DNA from: JBELHO01 sp042091375 | GTDB lineage: Bacteria; Pseudomonadota; Gammaproteobacteria; Enterobacterales; Alteromonadaceae | NCBI GenBank assembly: GCA_042091375.1 | Contig: JBELHO010000009.1 | Coordinates: forward strand, 27,802-91,801 | Length of the DNA: 64,000 bases | Reading direction: 5' to 3' | Shown here: positions 18,301 through 26,397 of the stretch, in pieces | Numbering within the stretch: position 1 is the stretch's first letter | How the letters are laid out: each line of letters starts with the position of its first letter | Program-made: the position numbers and the translations under genes | Notes under the pieces: model-generated | What the model was told of the DNA's origin: nothing | Seen by the model: the letters and a program-made list of their open reading frames with translations, nothing else | The model's database searches: none

Positions 18301-18909
18301 TTGATGGGCTAACTCAACCGCTAAATGCAGGTAGTTTTCTTCATTTTCTCGACCAGTGCGGAGTAACTCTAAGTAATATTGCTCGGGAAAATATTGTTGA
18401 TAAAAGCCCAACATTGCCTCAACAAGTTGACTATTGCCCTTGAGTAGCGCTTTACCAACATCCCCTTCTCTACCACCTGATAAGAGAATAAGTCCCTCAG
18501 CATGTTCGATTAACCAATGTTTGTCTATTACCGCTCTCGATTGAATATAACCGCGCAGATAGGCTTTTGAGATCAGCTCAGTTAAATTCTTATAGCCAGT
18601 ATTATTACTGGCAATAATCACTAAACGCGACAGTTCATCCTCAAGTTCATCACTCTTCAGCCAAAAGTCGCCACCAATAATCGGTTTAATACCCGCACTG
18701 TGTGCCGCGTGATAATACTTCACTAAACCACATAAGTTAGTTTGGTCGGTTAAGGCAATCGCCGGCATATTGTGATCTGCAGCAAAATTAATAATTGGTT
18801 TGACTTTATTTAAGCCGTCACACATTGAAAAATCACTGTGCACTCGCAAATGAATAAAGCGCGGATCAGTGGTTGTTGCCTGATCGAGTTGGTCAGCGTC
18901 TTGAGTCAT
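15373..18909 (-). CDS. dnaE: DNA polymerase III subunit alpha DnaE
   Basis: DnaE is the catalytic polymerase subunit of the replicative holoenzyme. The 1178-residue protein has an N-terminal PHP domain beginning FIHLRVHSDFSMCDGL. The C-family polymerase core has GPGRGSGAGSLVAY and the catalytic aspartates in PDFDIDF (near residue 410). The fingers and the beta-binding region follow, with a helix-hairpin-helix near 840-880 and an OB fold near 1000-1080. It lacks an exonuclease domain, so it is DnaE type 1 rather than PolC. Its ATG overlaps the rnhB stop by 4 bp, implying coupled translation. Confidence 0.98.
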   Translation of the reverse strand: MTQDADQLDQATTTDPRFIHLRVHSDFSMCDGLNKVKPIINFAADHNMPAIALTDQTNLCGLVKYYHAAHSAGIKPIIGGDFWLKSDELEDELSRLVIIASNNTGYKNLTELISKAYLRGYIQSRAVIDKHWLIEHAEGLILLSGGREGDVGKALLKGNSQLVEAMLGFYQQYFPEQYYLELLRTGRENEENYLHLAVELAHQYQLPVVATNEVVFLDKDNFAAHEIRVAIHDGFTLDDKRRPKRYSEQQYLRTEQEMVELFADIPEALANSVEIAKRCNVTVRLGEYVLPDFPTEGMTIEDYLVKVSEQGLEQRLDLIFDRNSPEFIEQRKPYDQRLAIELEVINNMGFPGYFLIVMEFIQWSKDNNIPVGPGRGSGAGSLVAYAQKITDLDPLEYDLLFERFLNPERVSMPDFDIDFCMDRRDEVIDHVAELYGRDAVSQIITFGTMAAKAVIRDVGRVLGYPYGFVDRISKLVPADPGMTLSKAFEVEPKLPEAYAQDHDVKDLIDMCRILEGTTRNAGKHAGGVVISPTTITDFAPLYCDDEGNNPVTQFDKNDVEDAGLVKFDFLGLRTLTILQWAIEMADEKLLKQGKIPIDINSIDLEDPASFKTLLKAETTAVFQLESSGMKSLIAKLKPDCFEDIIALVALFRPGPLQSGMVDNFIERKHGREEISYPDATWQHIELKPILEPTYGIILYQEQVMQIAQVLAGYSLGGADMLRRAMGKKKPEEMAKQREGFEQGAINRGIDGELAMKIFDLVEKFAGYGFNKSHSAAYALVSYQTLWMKTHFPSPFMAAVMSADLDNTDKIVTLVEECANMNIVLLPPDVNLGHYKFTVNDDDQIVYGLGAIKGVGEGPIEAIIAARQQGGEFVDLFDFCARLDLKKTNKRVLERLIKSGAMDKLGPPTDSGPHRASLFATLPEAIKAAEQHAKAQAIGQDDLFGLINEQPEDTKQAFKHVPMWPEEIWLDGEKETLGLYLTGHPIDRYLSEIKKYASGRLISMQPGGKDKTSVAVGLVVGVRVMVNKRGRRWALVTLDDKSARIDVRLFPDDYDTFAELLVTDAILVCSGQVSFDDYSGGITMTARDIMTIADARENYVTSLDIHVEKSAISADFIEQFSQTIGPFNQGTCPIRVFYQRDEAQAMLELGVEWRVTPADALLYQLTQMLGEDKIALQFK

Positions 18910-19565
18910 AATTGATCCCGAGCAGTAGAGTGGTTATTTACGTTGTTAAGTAGAGCTGAAACCGGTTTAAAACTGCGGCGATAACAGGATAACACGCCAA
19001 ATTCTTTTAACTTAGCTAAATGCAATTTAGTAGGATAGCCCTTATGGCTAGCAAAACCATACTCAGGATGAGCTTTATCTAAGGCGATCATTTCATCATC
19101 ACGCGCCACTTTAGCAATAATTGATGCGGCACTAATTTCAGCCACGCGATTATCGCCTTTTATTACTGCCTGACTGGAGATAATACCGTTCGTTCCTAAA
19201 AAGGTTGGTGTTCTGTTGCCATCAACTAAAACAAAATCCGGCTCAACGGGCAAACTTTGCACCGCCCGCTGCATCGCTAATAACGTCGCATGAAGAATAT
19301 TTAAGGTATCTATTTCTTCTGGTGTTGCACAACCTAGTGACCAAGCGATAGCTTTCTCTTTAATTAATTTGGCTAATAACTGTCTTTTTTTATCGGAAAG
19401 TTTTTTCGAATCCATCAAGCCTTCTATCGGCTGCTCTGCATCTAAAATAACCGCAGCGGTGACGACGTTGCCTACTAACGGACCCCGACCGACCTCATCA
19501 ACACCAGCAATGCAATAGGCTATAGGATATTCAAACGGGGGTAACACCACCTTTGCTTTTACCAT
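18906..19565 (-). CDS. rnhB: Ribonuclease HII
   Basis: RNase HII removes ribonucleotides misincorporated into DNA. The catalytic Asp-Glu pair is in GVDEVGRGPLVG, and further acidic residues lie in VLVDGNR and in the later AEISAASIIAKVARD region. The open frame extends upstream to 19643, overlapping lpxB by 56 bp. The ATG at 19565 is preferred because GAGGG lies about 8 nt before it and MVKAKVVLPPFEYP starts just before the fold. This gives 219 residues, close to the family norm. The stop overlaps dnaE by 4 bp. Confidence 0.95.
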   Translation of the reverse strand: MVKAKVVLPPFEYPIAYCIAGVDEVGRGPLVGNVVTAAVILDAEQPIEGLMDSKKLSDKKRQLLAKLIKEKAIAWSLGCATPEEIDTLNILHATLLAMQRAVQSLPVEPDFVLVDGNRTPTFLGTNGIISSQAVIKGDNRVAEISAASIIAKVARDDEMIALDKAHPEYGFASHKGYPTKLHLAKLKEFGVLSCYRRSFKPVSALLNNVNNHSTARDQL

Positions 19566-19587
19566 ATCAAAGCCCTCATTTATGCTG

Positions 19588-20778
19588 TCAGTTAGCCGCA
19601 GACATGATGCCCATAACAGCTTTAGCTGCTTGTTCACTGGCATTTAATTTTAATGATTGGTGAATAGCCATAAAGGCCTGCTCAAGTTGTTGCTGCGGCT
19701 GATACAAGCCTTGTTTTAATAATGGCACAATAGCTGAGGCATTAACCTCACTTTGCAATAATTCCGGTACCAAGGTTTTGTTAGCCAATAAATTGGGCAG
19801 TGAGAACCAGGATAACTTAACTAACCATTTTGCTAGTAAGTAAGTCATAAAATTAAACTTATAGCAGATCACCATAGGTCGTTTAATTAAGGCAGCTTCA
19901 AGACTTACGGTTCCTGAAGCCATAAGTAAACAGTCACTCGCCGCCATTACCTGCTGAGTTTGAGCTATGATCACTGTCACTTTTAGCTGCGGGGCAAGCT
20001 GCTCTTTTAATTGCATGAACTGTTGCGCTCGTGTCTCGCTGATCATAGGTGCGACAAAGCACAGGTTTTCATCTTGGCTTGCCAATATTGTTGCACTTGC
20101 TAAAAATGGCGCTACTAATCTCGATAATTCACCGCCGCGACTACCTGGCATCAAAGCTAAGATTTTTTTATCTAAGGGTAATTTGAGGTGCTGACGGGCT
20201 AGGTTTTTATCTGAATATAAAGGGATATCATCGGCTAGTGAATGTCCAACAAAACGACAGGGTACTTGGTGCTTATCATAAAAGGCTTTTTCAAACGGCA
20301 ATAAAGCCAGCACTAAGTCGGTAGCTTTTTGTATCTTGAATATGCGTTTCTCTCGCCAAGCCCATACACTGGGGCTGACGTAATGCACAGTTTTGATACC
20401 CACAGTTTTTAACTTTTTTTCTAAAGTTAAATTAAAATCGGGCGCGTCAATACCGATAAACACACTGGGTTTATTGCCTTTAAAAAAGTGGTAAAGGGAT
20501 TTGCGAATATACATCAGGCGCCTTAACCTTCCCAACACTTCAACAATGCCCATCACCGACAATTCGTCCATTGCAAACAGACTGTCAAAGCCTAATGCTT
20601 GCATTTTAGGTCCACCAATTCCAATAAACCGCGCCTTGGGAAAGTGAACTTTTAACGAGGTGATTAGACCAGCCCCTAGAGTGTCACCTGAATGTTCACC
20701 GACAACCATGGCAAATATTGGTGAAGCATCTGCAGAAGCAGCAAAATTGGCGCTGATCTTATCTAAATATTCAGTCAT
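19588..20778 (-). CDS. lpxB: Lipid-A-disaccharide synthase LpxB
   Basis: LpxB is a peripheral inner-membrane GT19 glycosyltransferase. It condenses UDP-2,3-diacylglucosamine with lipid X to form the lipid A disaccharide. The N-terminal segment has VVGEHSGDTLGAGLI and the conserved GIGGPKMQALGFDSLF. The middle contains HYVSPSVWAWREKRI, and the C-terminal Rossmann half has PGSRGGEL and ASGTVSLEAAL. The 396-residue length is normal. It lies 9 bp after lpxA and 22 bp before the chosen rnhB start, in the standard lipid A cluster. Confidence 0.97.
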   Translation of the reverse strand: MTEYLDKISANFAASADASPIFAMVVGEHSGDTLGAGLITSLKVHFPKARFIGIGGPKMQALGFDSLFAMDELSVMGIVEVLGRLRRLMYIRKSLYHFFKGNKPSVFIGIDAPDFNLTLEKKLKTVGIKTVHYVSPSVWAWREKRIFKIQKATDLVLALLPFEKAFYDKHQVPCRFVGHSLADDIPLYSDKNLARQHLKLPLDKKILALMPGSRGGELSRLVAPFLASATILASQDENLCFVAPMISETRAQQFMQLKEQLAPQLKVTVIIAQTQQVMAASDCLLMASGTVSLEAALIKRPMVICYKFNFMTYLLAKWLVKLSWFSLPNLLANKTLVPELLQSEVNASAIVPLLKQGLYQPQQQLEQAFMAIHQSLKLNASEQAAKAVMGIMSAAN

Positions 20779-20787
20779 TTAATTGTG

Positions 20788-21570
20788 CTAGCGGATGATG
20801 CCACGTTTTGATGCCTTGATAAAATCAATAAAAATATCGATGTTATGAGATGACGTTATTGTCGGATCTTCAACAATGCTAGCGATAGCCTGATCTACTG
20901 AAAAGTTTTTGCGGTACACTGTTTTATAGGCTCTTTTAATGGCATTAATCGCGTCGGGTTCAAAACCTCGACGTTTTAAGCCTTCAGTATTCAGCCCATA
21001 AGGTTTAGCCCCATTACCAGAAGCCATAACATACGGCGGAACATCTTTCACGACAAGTGATGTGGCGGCAATGAAACTGTGGGCGCCAATATGACAGAAT
21101 TGATGCACTCCAGACATACCCCCTAAAATAGCGTGATCTCCGACGTGAACGTGGCCAGCTATTGAGGCATTATTAGCTAAAATACAGTGGTTGCCCACCA
21201 TACAGTCGTGAGCGACATGCGTATATGCCATAAACAAATTGTTACTACCAATTTGGGTCAACCCCTGATCTTGCACAGTACCGCGATGCACAGTACAGCA
21301 TTCGCGGAACACATTGTTATCGCCAATGATTAATTGTGTAGGTTCACCGGCGTATTTCAAATCTTGGCAATCTTCACCAAGAGAAGCAAATTGAAAAATG
21401 CGGTTGTTTTTTCCTAATTGAGTCGGTCCTTTGATCATCACATGAGAGCTAATATGGCAGTCGTCACCAATAACAACGTCTTTGCCTATGTAGCTCCAAG
21501 GGCCAATAGTGACATTATTACCTATGATAGCTCCATCTTCTACGATTGCTTGGTCATGTATCAATCTCAT
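20788..21570 (-). CDS. lpxA: UDP-N-acetylglucosamine acyltransferase LpxA
   Basis: LpxA transfers 3-hydroxyacyl from acyl-ACP to the 3-OH of UDP-GlcNAc, the first step of lipid A synthesis. The protein is a left-handed beta-helix of hexapeptide repeats (about residues 5-190) followed by an alpha-helical C-terminus. The catalytic histidine lies in THVAHDCMVG. A GTG precedes the ATG, but GAGG sits 4 nt upstream of the ATG at 21570, giving 260 residues. It lies 9 bp after fabZ and 9 bp before lpxB. Confidence 0.97.
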   Translation of the reverse strand: MRLIHDQAIVEDGAIIGNNVTIGPWSYIGKDVVIGDDCHISSHVMIKGPTQLGKNNRIFQFASLGEDCQDLKYAGEPTQLIIGDNNVFRECCTVHRGTVQDQGLTQIGSNNLFMAYTHVAHDCMVGNHCILANNASIAGHVHVGDHAILGGMSGVHQFCHIGAHSFIAATSLVVKDVPPYVMASGNGAKPYGLNTEGLKRRGFEPDAINAIKRAYKTVYRKNFSVDQAIASIVEDPTITSSHNIDIFIDFIKASKRGIIR

Positions 21571-21579
21571 CACTCCTCA

Positions 21580-22032
21580 CTATAATACTCGGCGAGCACA
21601 CATTAAATCTGCACAGCAAACTACTTTGCCATCGACTTTTGCTTCGCCATAAAACTTCCACATTCCACGTCGCTCTTTTAAAAATTCGACGTGTAAGTGC
21701 ATGGTATCGCCTGGCACTACAGGCCGTTTAAATTTGGCATTATCTATAGAGGCAAATAAATACATTTCATCTTTGTTGCGCCCATCTGAACTTTTAAAAC
21801 CTAATAATCCTGTCGCTTGTGCTAGCGCTTCTAATATAAGCACCCCAGGGAAAATTGGTAACTCAGGAAAATGACCATTAAAAACAGGTTCGTTAATGGT
21901 CACATTTTTGATGCCATGCAACCATTGCTTTGGTTGATAATCAACCACTTTATCGACAAGTAGCATAGGGTAACGATGTGGAATTAATGTCCGTATTTCT
22001 TGTAAATCAATGGTGTTTTTTGTCGATTGCAA
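21580..22032 (-). CDS. fabZ: 3-hydroxyacyl-ACP dehydratase FabZ
   Basis: FabZ dehydrates 3-hydroxyacyl-ACP during fatty acid elongation and competes with LpxA and LpxD for the same substrate pool. The hot-dog fold carries the catalytic His in FNGHFPELPIFPG and the catalytic Glu in LILEALAQ. The 150-residue length and the PHRYPMLLVDKV opening are typical. It starts 1 bp after the lpxD stop and lies within the tightly packed lpxD-fabZ-lpxA-lpxB cluster. Confidence 0.97.
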   Translation of the reverse strand: MQSTKNTIDLQEIRTLIPHRYPMLLVDKVVDYQPKQWLHGIKNVTINEPVFNGHFPELPIFPGVLILEALAQATGLLGFKSSDGRNKDEMYLFASIDNAKFKRPVVPGDTMHLHVEFLKERRGMWKFYGEAKVDGKVVCCADLMCARRVL

Positions 22033-22033
22033 A

Positions 22034-23083
22034 TCACTGTCCCTCTAATTGATTAATTTTATTATCAAGCGCTACTATCTGCTGCTCTAAGGCCTTTATT
22101 TTATTTTGAGTCGCATCAAGCTTGCGAATTCTAGCATTGGTTTTATGCCATTCTTTATTGGCTTGTGCCGGTGAGCCCGATGAATAAACGCCACCCTGAT
22201 TAATATCCTTGGTTACCATGGTCATACCAGTAAAAACACAACCGTCAGCAATATTAATATGCCCATTTATACCAACAAGCCCGGCAATAGTACAGTTTTT
22301 ACCAATACGGGTGCTGCCAGCAATAACGCTACAAGCTGCCATGGCGGTATTTTCACCTATGATCACATTATGGGCAATTTGAATTTGATTATCGAGGATC
22401 ACACCGTCGTTAATTTCGGTATTATCAAGTGCACCGCGATCAATGGTGGTACTTGCACCAATCTCCACGCCATTGCCAATAATAACAGAGCCAAGCTGTG
22501 GTATTTTTTGCCAACCGCCTTCTGCTGGTGCATAACCAAAACCATCTGAGCCTATGACGGTATTGGCCTGAATTAAACACTGCTCACCAATAACAATATT
22601 GTGATAGACAGTCACATTAGCCCAAAGGCTAGTGTTTTTACCGATAACAGTATTTTTACCAATAAAGCAGCCCGCCCCCACAGTAACACCATCGGCTAGT
22701 CTAACATCAGTTTCAATCACCGCGTTGGCTCCAATACAGACATTATCACCTAGGGTCGCTGTTGCAGCAATGACCGCTGTTGGGTGAATGTGGTCAGCTG
22801 CAGATGGTGTCGTATCGAATAATTGCGCAAGCCTTGCATAGCCAAGATAAGGATCTGCCATCAATAACGCATTAGTTGGGCAATGGTCAACTAAATCGGC
22901 GGTAATGATCACCGCACCAGCCTTGGTATCGGTTAATTGGTGTTGATATTTAGCGTTAGACAAAAAAGCAATCTGATCCTGCTCCGCGCTGACCAAAGTG
23001 GCTAAACCTTCGATTACACAATTAGCATCACCGTGCACAGTTGCTTGAATTTTAGTGGCAATTTCAGCCAGTGTATAACGCAT
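22034..23083 (-). CDS. lpxD: UDP-3-O-(3-hydroxyacyl)glucosamine N-acyltransferase LpxD
   Basis: LpxD adds the N-linked hydroxyacyl chain in the third step of lipid A synthesis. The N-terminal uridine-binding domain (about 1-100) precedes hexapeptide repeats forming a left-handed beta-helix (about 105-305). The catalytic His is in AHNVIIGENTAMAA, and GSDGFGYAP is the conserved inter-repeat loop. The C-terminal helix (about 320-349) is rich in Lys, Gln and Leu and probably packs in the trimer. Its stop is 1 bp from the fabZ start. Confidence 0.97.
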   Translation of the reverse strand: MRYTLAEIATKIQATVHGDANCVIEGLATLVSAEQDQIAFLSNAKYQHQLTDTKAGAVIITADLVDHCPTNALLMADPYLGYARLAQLFDTTPSAADHIHPTAVIAATATLGDNVCIGANAVIETDVRLADGVTVGAGCFIGKNTVIGKNTSLWANVTVYHNIVIGEQCLIQANTVIGSDGFGYAPAEGGWQKIPQLGSVIIGNGVEIGASTTIDRGALDNTEINDGVILDNQIQIAHNVIIGENTAMAACSVIAGSTRIGKNCTIAGLVGINGHINIADGCVFTGMTMVTKDINQGGVYSSGSPAQANKEWHKTNARIRKLDATQNKIKALEQQIVALDNKINQLEGQ

Positions 23084-23219
23084 ATGATATCTACTTAAAT
23101 GGTCGCAAGATCAGATGATCAAATTATAATCTAGTTTTGAATCATTGATCAGTGAGTTTTTGTTGCACTATAAAAGTTAAATGGACACATCACACATAAG
23201 TAACGTATCCATTTTAACT

Positions 23220-23237
23220 AAAGCCGTAATTGGCTTT
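23220..23237. other. Short hairpin between skp and lpxD
   Basis: AAAGCC (23220-23225), a 6-nt loop and GGCTTT (23232-23237) form a 6-bp stem just past the skp stop. It is too short to be called a strong terminator on the minus strand. It may reduce read-through or stabilise the upstream transcript. Confidence 0.3.
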
Positions 23238-23248
23238 TATTCATAAAA

Positions 23249-23791
23249 TCAATTAGTAGTTGTATTATTGCTATTGAGTTTTTTGACCGCCTCGATCACA
23301 TCTTCAGTAATAACTGTTGCCGGTGCAGAATAGTGAGTCGCTTGTTTGTCTAACACTAAGTCAAATTTGCCTTTAGCGGCAATGCCATCAATGGCTTGAC
23401 GAACCAAAGCAACTATTTTATTAGTTTCTTCGTTGCGACGCGCCCCAGCTTTATCTTGTAAGGCTTTACCCTTCACCTGATAATCTTGATAATGACTGGC
23501 GATTTTTGCATCGAGTTCTTCTTTTTCTTTTTTGCTCATCAAGGCACCGTCACGGGTTTTCTTTTCTTGAAAATATTTAATATCTTTTTCAAGTTTTGCT
23601 AAAACCGCTTGCTGGTCTTTAAACTCAGCTTCCAGACTGACCATAACAGCTTCGGTTTGTGGAATTTTGCCCATCACTTCTTGGAAGTTAACTACTGCAA
23701 TTTTCTGTTCAGCAGCACTTATTGCCGCACTTGATAATAATGCACCTGAGGCCAATGTTGTCAATGCAATAGATTTAAATAACTTTTTCAA
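23249..23791 (-). CDS. skp: Periplasmic chaperone Skp/OmpH
   Basis: Skp is a trimeric periplasmic holdase that carries unfolded outer-membrane proteins to the BAM complex. The 180-residue protein has a Sec signal peptide (about 1-27, probable cleavage after ISA). A short beta segment QKIAVVNFQEVM follows, then a long charged helical tentacle rich in Lys, Gln and Glu (about 50-140), typical of OmpH. The gene lies 96 bp after bamA and before lpxD, the usual bamA-skp-lpxD order, so partner and client pathway are encoded together. Confidence 0.95.
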   Translation of the reverse strand: MKKLFKSIALTTLASGALLSSAAISAAEQKIAVVNFQEVMGKIPQTEAVMVSLEAEFKDQQAVLAKLEKDIKYFQEKKTRDGALMSKKEKEELDAKIASHYQDYQVKGKALQDKAGARRNEETNKIVALVRQAIDGIAAKGKFDLVLDKQATHYSAPATVITEDVIEAVKKLNSNNTTTN

Positions 23792-23887
23792 TGTCTTCTC
23801 CTAGCTGTTATATTTACTTTATATATTATAATAATAATTTTGTTAATTCAGTTGTGATGTTAGTTTATATTGGGATGACCAAGAAAT

Positions 23888-26365
23888 TTAAAAGGTCTGG
23901 CCAATATTAAAATTAAAGAATTTAGTATCATCGCCATCTTCTTCTCTCAATACTCTCGCAAAACTAAAAATCATCGGTCCCATAGGCGACAACCATTGCA
24001 CCGATAAGCCAGCTGATGCACGGAATCTACCAGGATCTGAATAATCATCAATTTTAGCAAATTCTTTATCTGCTAAATCCACATAGTCATCAATATTGAA
24101 CTCTGTATCCCAGACGTTACCTGCATCAACAAAGAAGCTGGTGCGCACACTGTTACTGTAGCCCTCGTCTAAAAACGGTGTGGGAACAATCAGCTCTACA
24201 CCCGCTACCGCAATAGCATTACCACCGACAGAGCGTTTAGAAATATTGATCACATCGTGATCTGGGCCCTTTAAAGCACAGTTGAGATTACCAAAGAAAT
24301 CTGGTGTGCCATCTATACAGGTCGGATATCGATAAATAGCCCGAGGTCCGACAATATTGGTCTCAAAGCCCCTGAGGGTATCTGAACCACCACCGGCACG
24401 GAAGTTCTGTTGGAAAGGCAATATTTGATCATTGCCATTAATTTGATCATAACCATTACCATAGCCGAGTTTTAAACTGGTTTTAAAGCTCCAGCGTTGA
24501 TTAGCAGTCAAAGGGAAATACCACTTGGTGTCTAAATTGATTTTAAAGTAATTCAGATCGGAATTAGGTGTCGTCATCCGATAAGACAATGACTGCTGCG
24601 AGCCTGCCGTTGGGAAAGTACCGCGATTAAGAGTTGAGCGAGATATCCCTGCAGACAAATCAAAACTCTCAAACTTTAAACCAGCATCAGGGTTGTTAGG
24701 ATCAGCATACAACTCATAAAAACTTTGAATTTGTTCATAAGTTTGTAAACGGGTAATGGTTTCATTTTTATAACCAAGACCAAAATTCAAACGAATCGAT
24801 TCATTAATAGGAAAACCAAAGTTGGCACCAATACCATAGGTTTTATTTCGATACTGCTCTAAATTAGCGCTACCGGCATCAAATTCATTAAAATAAATTT
24901 GTCCACCAAGAGAAATACCATCAACCGTGAAATACGGATCCGTATATGAAAGGCTTACACTTTGCGAGTAACTGACGGTATTTACATTGAAAGATAACTG
25001 ATTACCAGTACCGAGAAAGTTATTTTGCTGAATACCTGCGTTTAAACTCAGTTTAGTTTGCGAGCCATAGCCGACACCTGCAGTAAATGAACCTGAGGGT
25101 TGCTCTTTAATATCAAAATCTATATCGACTAAATCTTCTTGTTCAGGTAATTGGTTGGTTTCAAACTCTACTGTCTCTATATATGGCAGACGCGCTAAGT
25201 TTGCTTTAGAAGATTCGACTAAGCTGTTAGATAACCAAGCGCCCTCCAACTGCCACATTTCACGACGCAATACGCGATCAGCGGTGACGTGATTACCTTT
25301 AAAATTAATGCGATTGACATAGATGCGTTTACCTGGCTCGATCTTAATGGTCAATTTTACTGTGTTATCGTCTTCATTAATTTCAGGAATAGTGGTTACC
25401 GAAGGATAAGCATAACCAAATCGACCTAGAAATCGACTAATGGTTTCTTCGGTATAAGTGACTTCTGCGCCATTGTACAATTTATCTTTCTTCAATGGGT
25501 TAATGGCGCGTATAGTTTTTTCAAACCCGGCCATATCGCCGATAAAGTCTACGTCACTGACGGTATACTGCTCACCTTCGGTAACATTGAGGGTAATGTA
25601 AACCGCCTTTTTATCAGGGGTCATAGAAACTTGCGTTGAGTCTACTTTGTATTGTAAGTAACCGCGATCTAAATAGTAACTTTCAATAGTTTCCATATCA
25701 CCTTGCAGGGTTTGTTTTTGATAGCGATCTTGCGCCATAAAATCCCACCAAGGCGAATCAAAAGTCAGCTCAGCGCGATCTAATAACTCTTCATCAGAAA
25801 AAACTTGGTTACCGACAATATTAATTTGCTGGATGGCGGCAGCATCACCTTCGCTAAATATAAATTTCAAATTCACTCGGTTACGCGGTAAATGCGTAAT
25901 TTCGGCTTTTACATCAGCATTGTATTTACCTACACTGTGATAAAAATCTTCAAGCCCCACTTCAATACCAGCAATAACCGTTTGATCTAAGGTTTCACCA
26001 ACGCGAATATCACTGGAATCTAAACTTTCAATCAATTGTTCATCTTTGAGGTCATCATTACCCTCAAAAGTAATTTCACTAATGGTTTCCCGTTCACTCA
26101 CTTTAAAAATAACTACATCACCATCGCGAAATACAGATATGTTATCAAAGTGACCTGATTTATAGAGAGCTTTTATTGACTGGGAAACACGAAAATCATT
26201 AAGTGTATCACCTATATTGAATGGAATATGAGTTAGCGCAGCCCCTAAAGCAACGCGTTGCAACCCTTTAACTTGAATGTTCTCAACTTGAAACTCAGAA
26301 GTGGCAAATGCTGTATGAACTACTGAACTTAATAATACCGCTAGGGCAGTTTTTTTAATCATCAT
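23888..26365 (-). CDS. bamA: Outer membrane protein assembly factor BamA
   Basis: BamA is the outer-membrane beta-barrel that inserts other beta-barrels. A Sec signal peptide ends at about residue 21 (HTAFA). Five POTRA repeats cover about 24-420, starting EFQVENIQVKGLQRVA. The C-terminal 16-strand barrel follows, including the conserved loop 6 motif in LRGFETN and a terminal Phe (IGQTF), the usual outer-membrane targeting signature. The 825-residue length is normal. Two adjacent ATGs (26365 and 26362) are possible starts. It lies 32 bp after rseP and before skp. Confidence 0.97.
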   Translation of the reverse strand: MMIKKTALAVLLSSVVHTAFATSEFQVENIQVKGLQRVALGAALTHIPFNIGDTLNDFRVSQSIKALYKSGHFDNISVFRDGDVVIFKVSERETISEITFEGNDDLKDEQLIESLDSSDIRVGETLDQTVIAGIEVGLEDFYHSVGKYNADVKAEITHLPRNRVNLKFIFSEGDAAAIQQINIVGNQVFSDEELLDRAELTFDSPWWDFMAQDRYQKQTLQGDMETIESYYLDRGYLQYKVDSTQVSMTPDKKAVYITLNVTEGEQYTVSDVDFIGDMAGFEKTIRAINPLKKDKLYNGAEVTYTEETISRFLGRFGYAYPSVTTIPEINEDDNTVKLTIKIEPGKRIYVNRINFKGNHVTADRVLRREMWQLEGAWLSNSLVESSKANLARLPYIETVEFETNQLPEQEDLVDIDFDIKEQPSGSFTAGVGYGSQTKLSLNAGIQQNNFLGTGNQLSFNVNTVSYSQSVSLSYTDPYFTVDGISLGGQIYFNEFDAGSANLEQYRNKTYGIGANFGFPINESIRLNFGLGYKNETITRLQTYEQIQSFYELYADPNNPDAGLKFESFDLSAGISRSTLNRGTFPTAGSQQSLSYRMTTPNSDLNYFKINLDTKWYFPLTANQRWSFKTSLKLGYGNGYDQINGNDQILPFQQNFRAGGGSDTLRGFETNIVGPRAIYRYPTCIDGTPDFFGNLNCALKGPDHDVINISKRSVGGNAIAVAGVELIVPTPFLDEGYSNSVRTSFFVDAGNVWDTEFNIDDYVDLADKEFAKIDDYSDPGRFRASAGLSVQWLSPMGPMIFSFARVLREEDGDDTKFFNFNIGQTF

Positions 26366-26397
26366 ATAATATTAACTTAGATACTTCTTCTTTAAAT

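Noticed and set aside
18906..19643. Longer rnhB starting at 19643
   Set aside because: It would overlap lpxB by 56 bp and add 26 residues not seen in the family; the internal ATG has a good ribosome-binding site.
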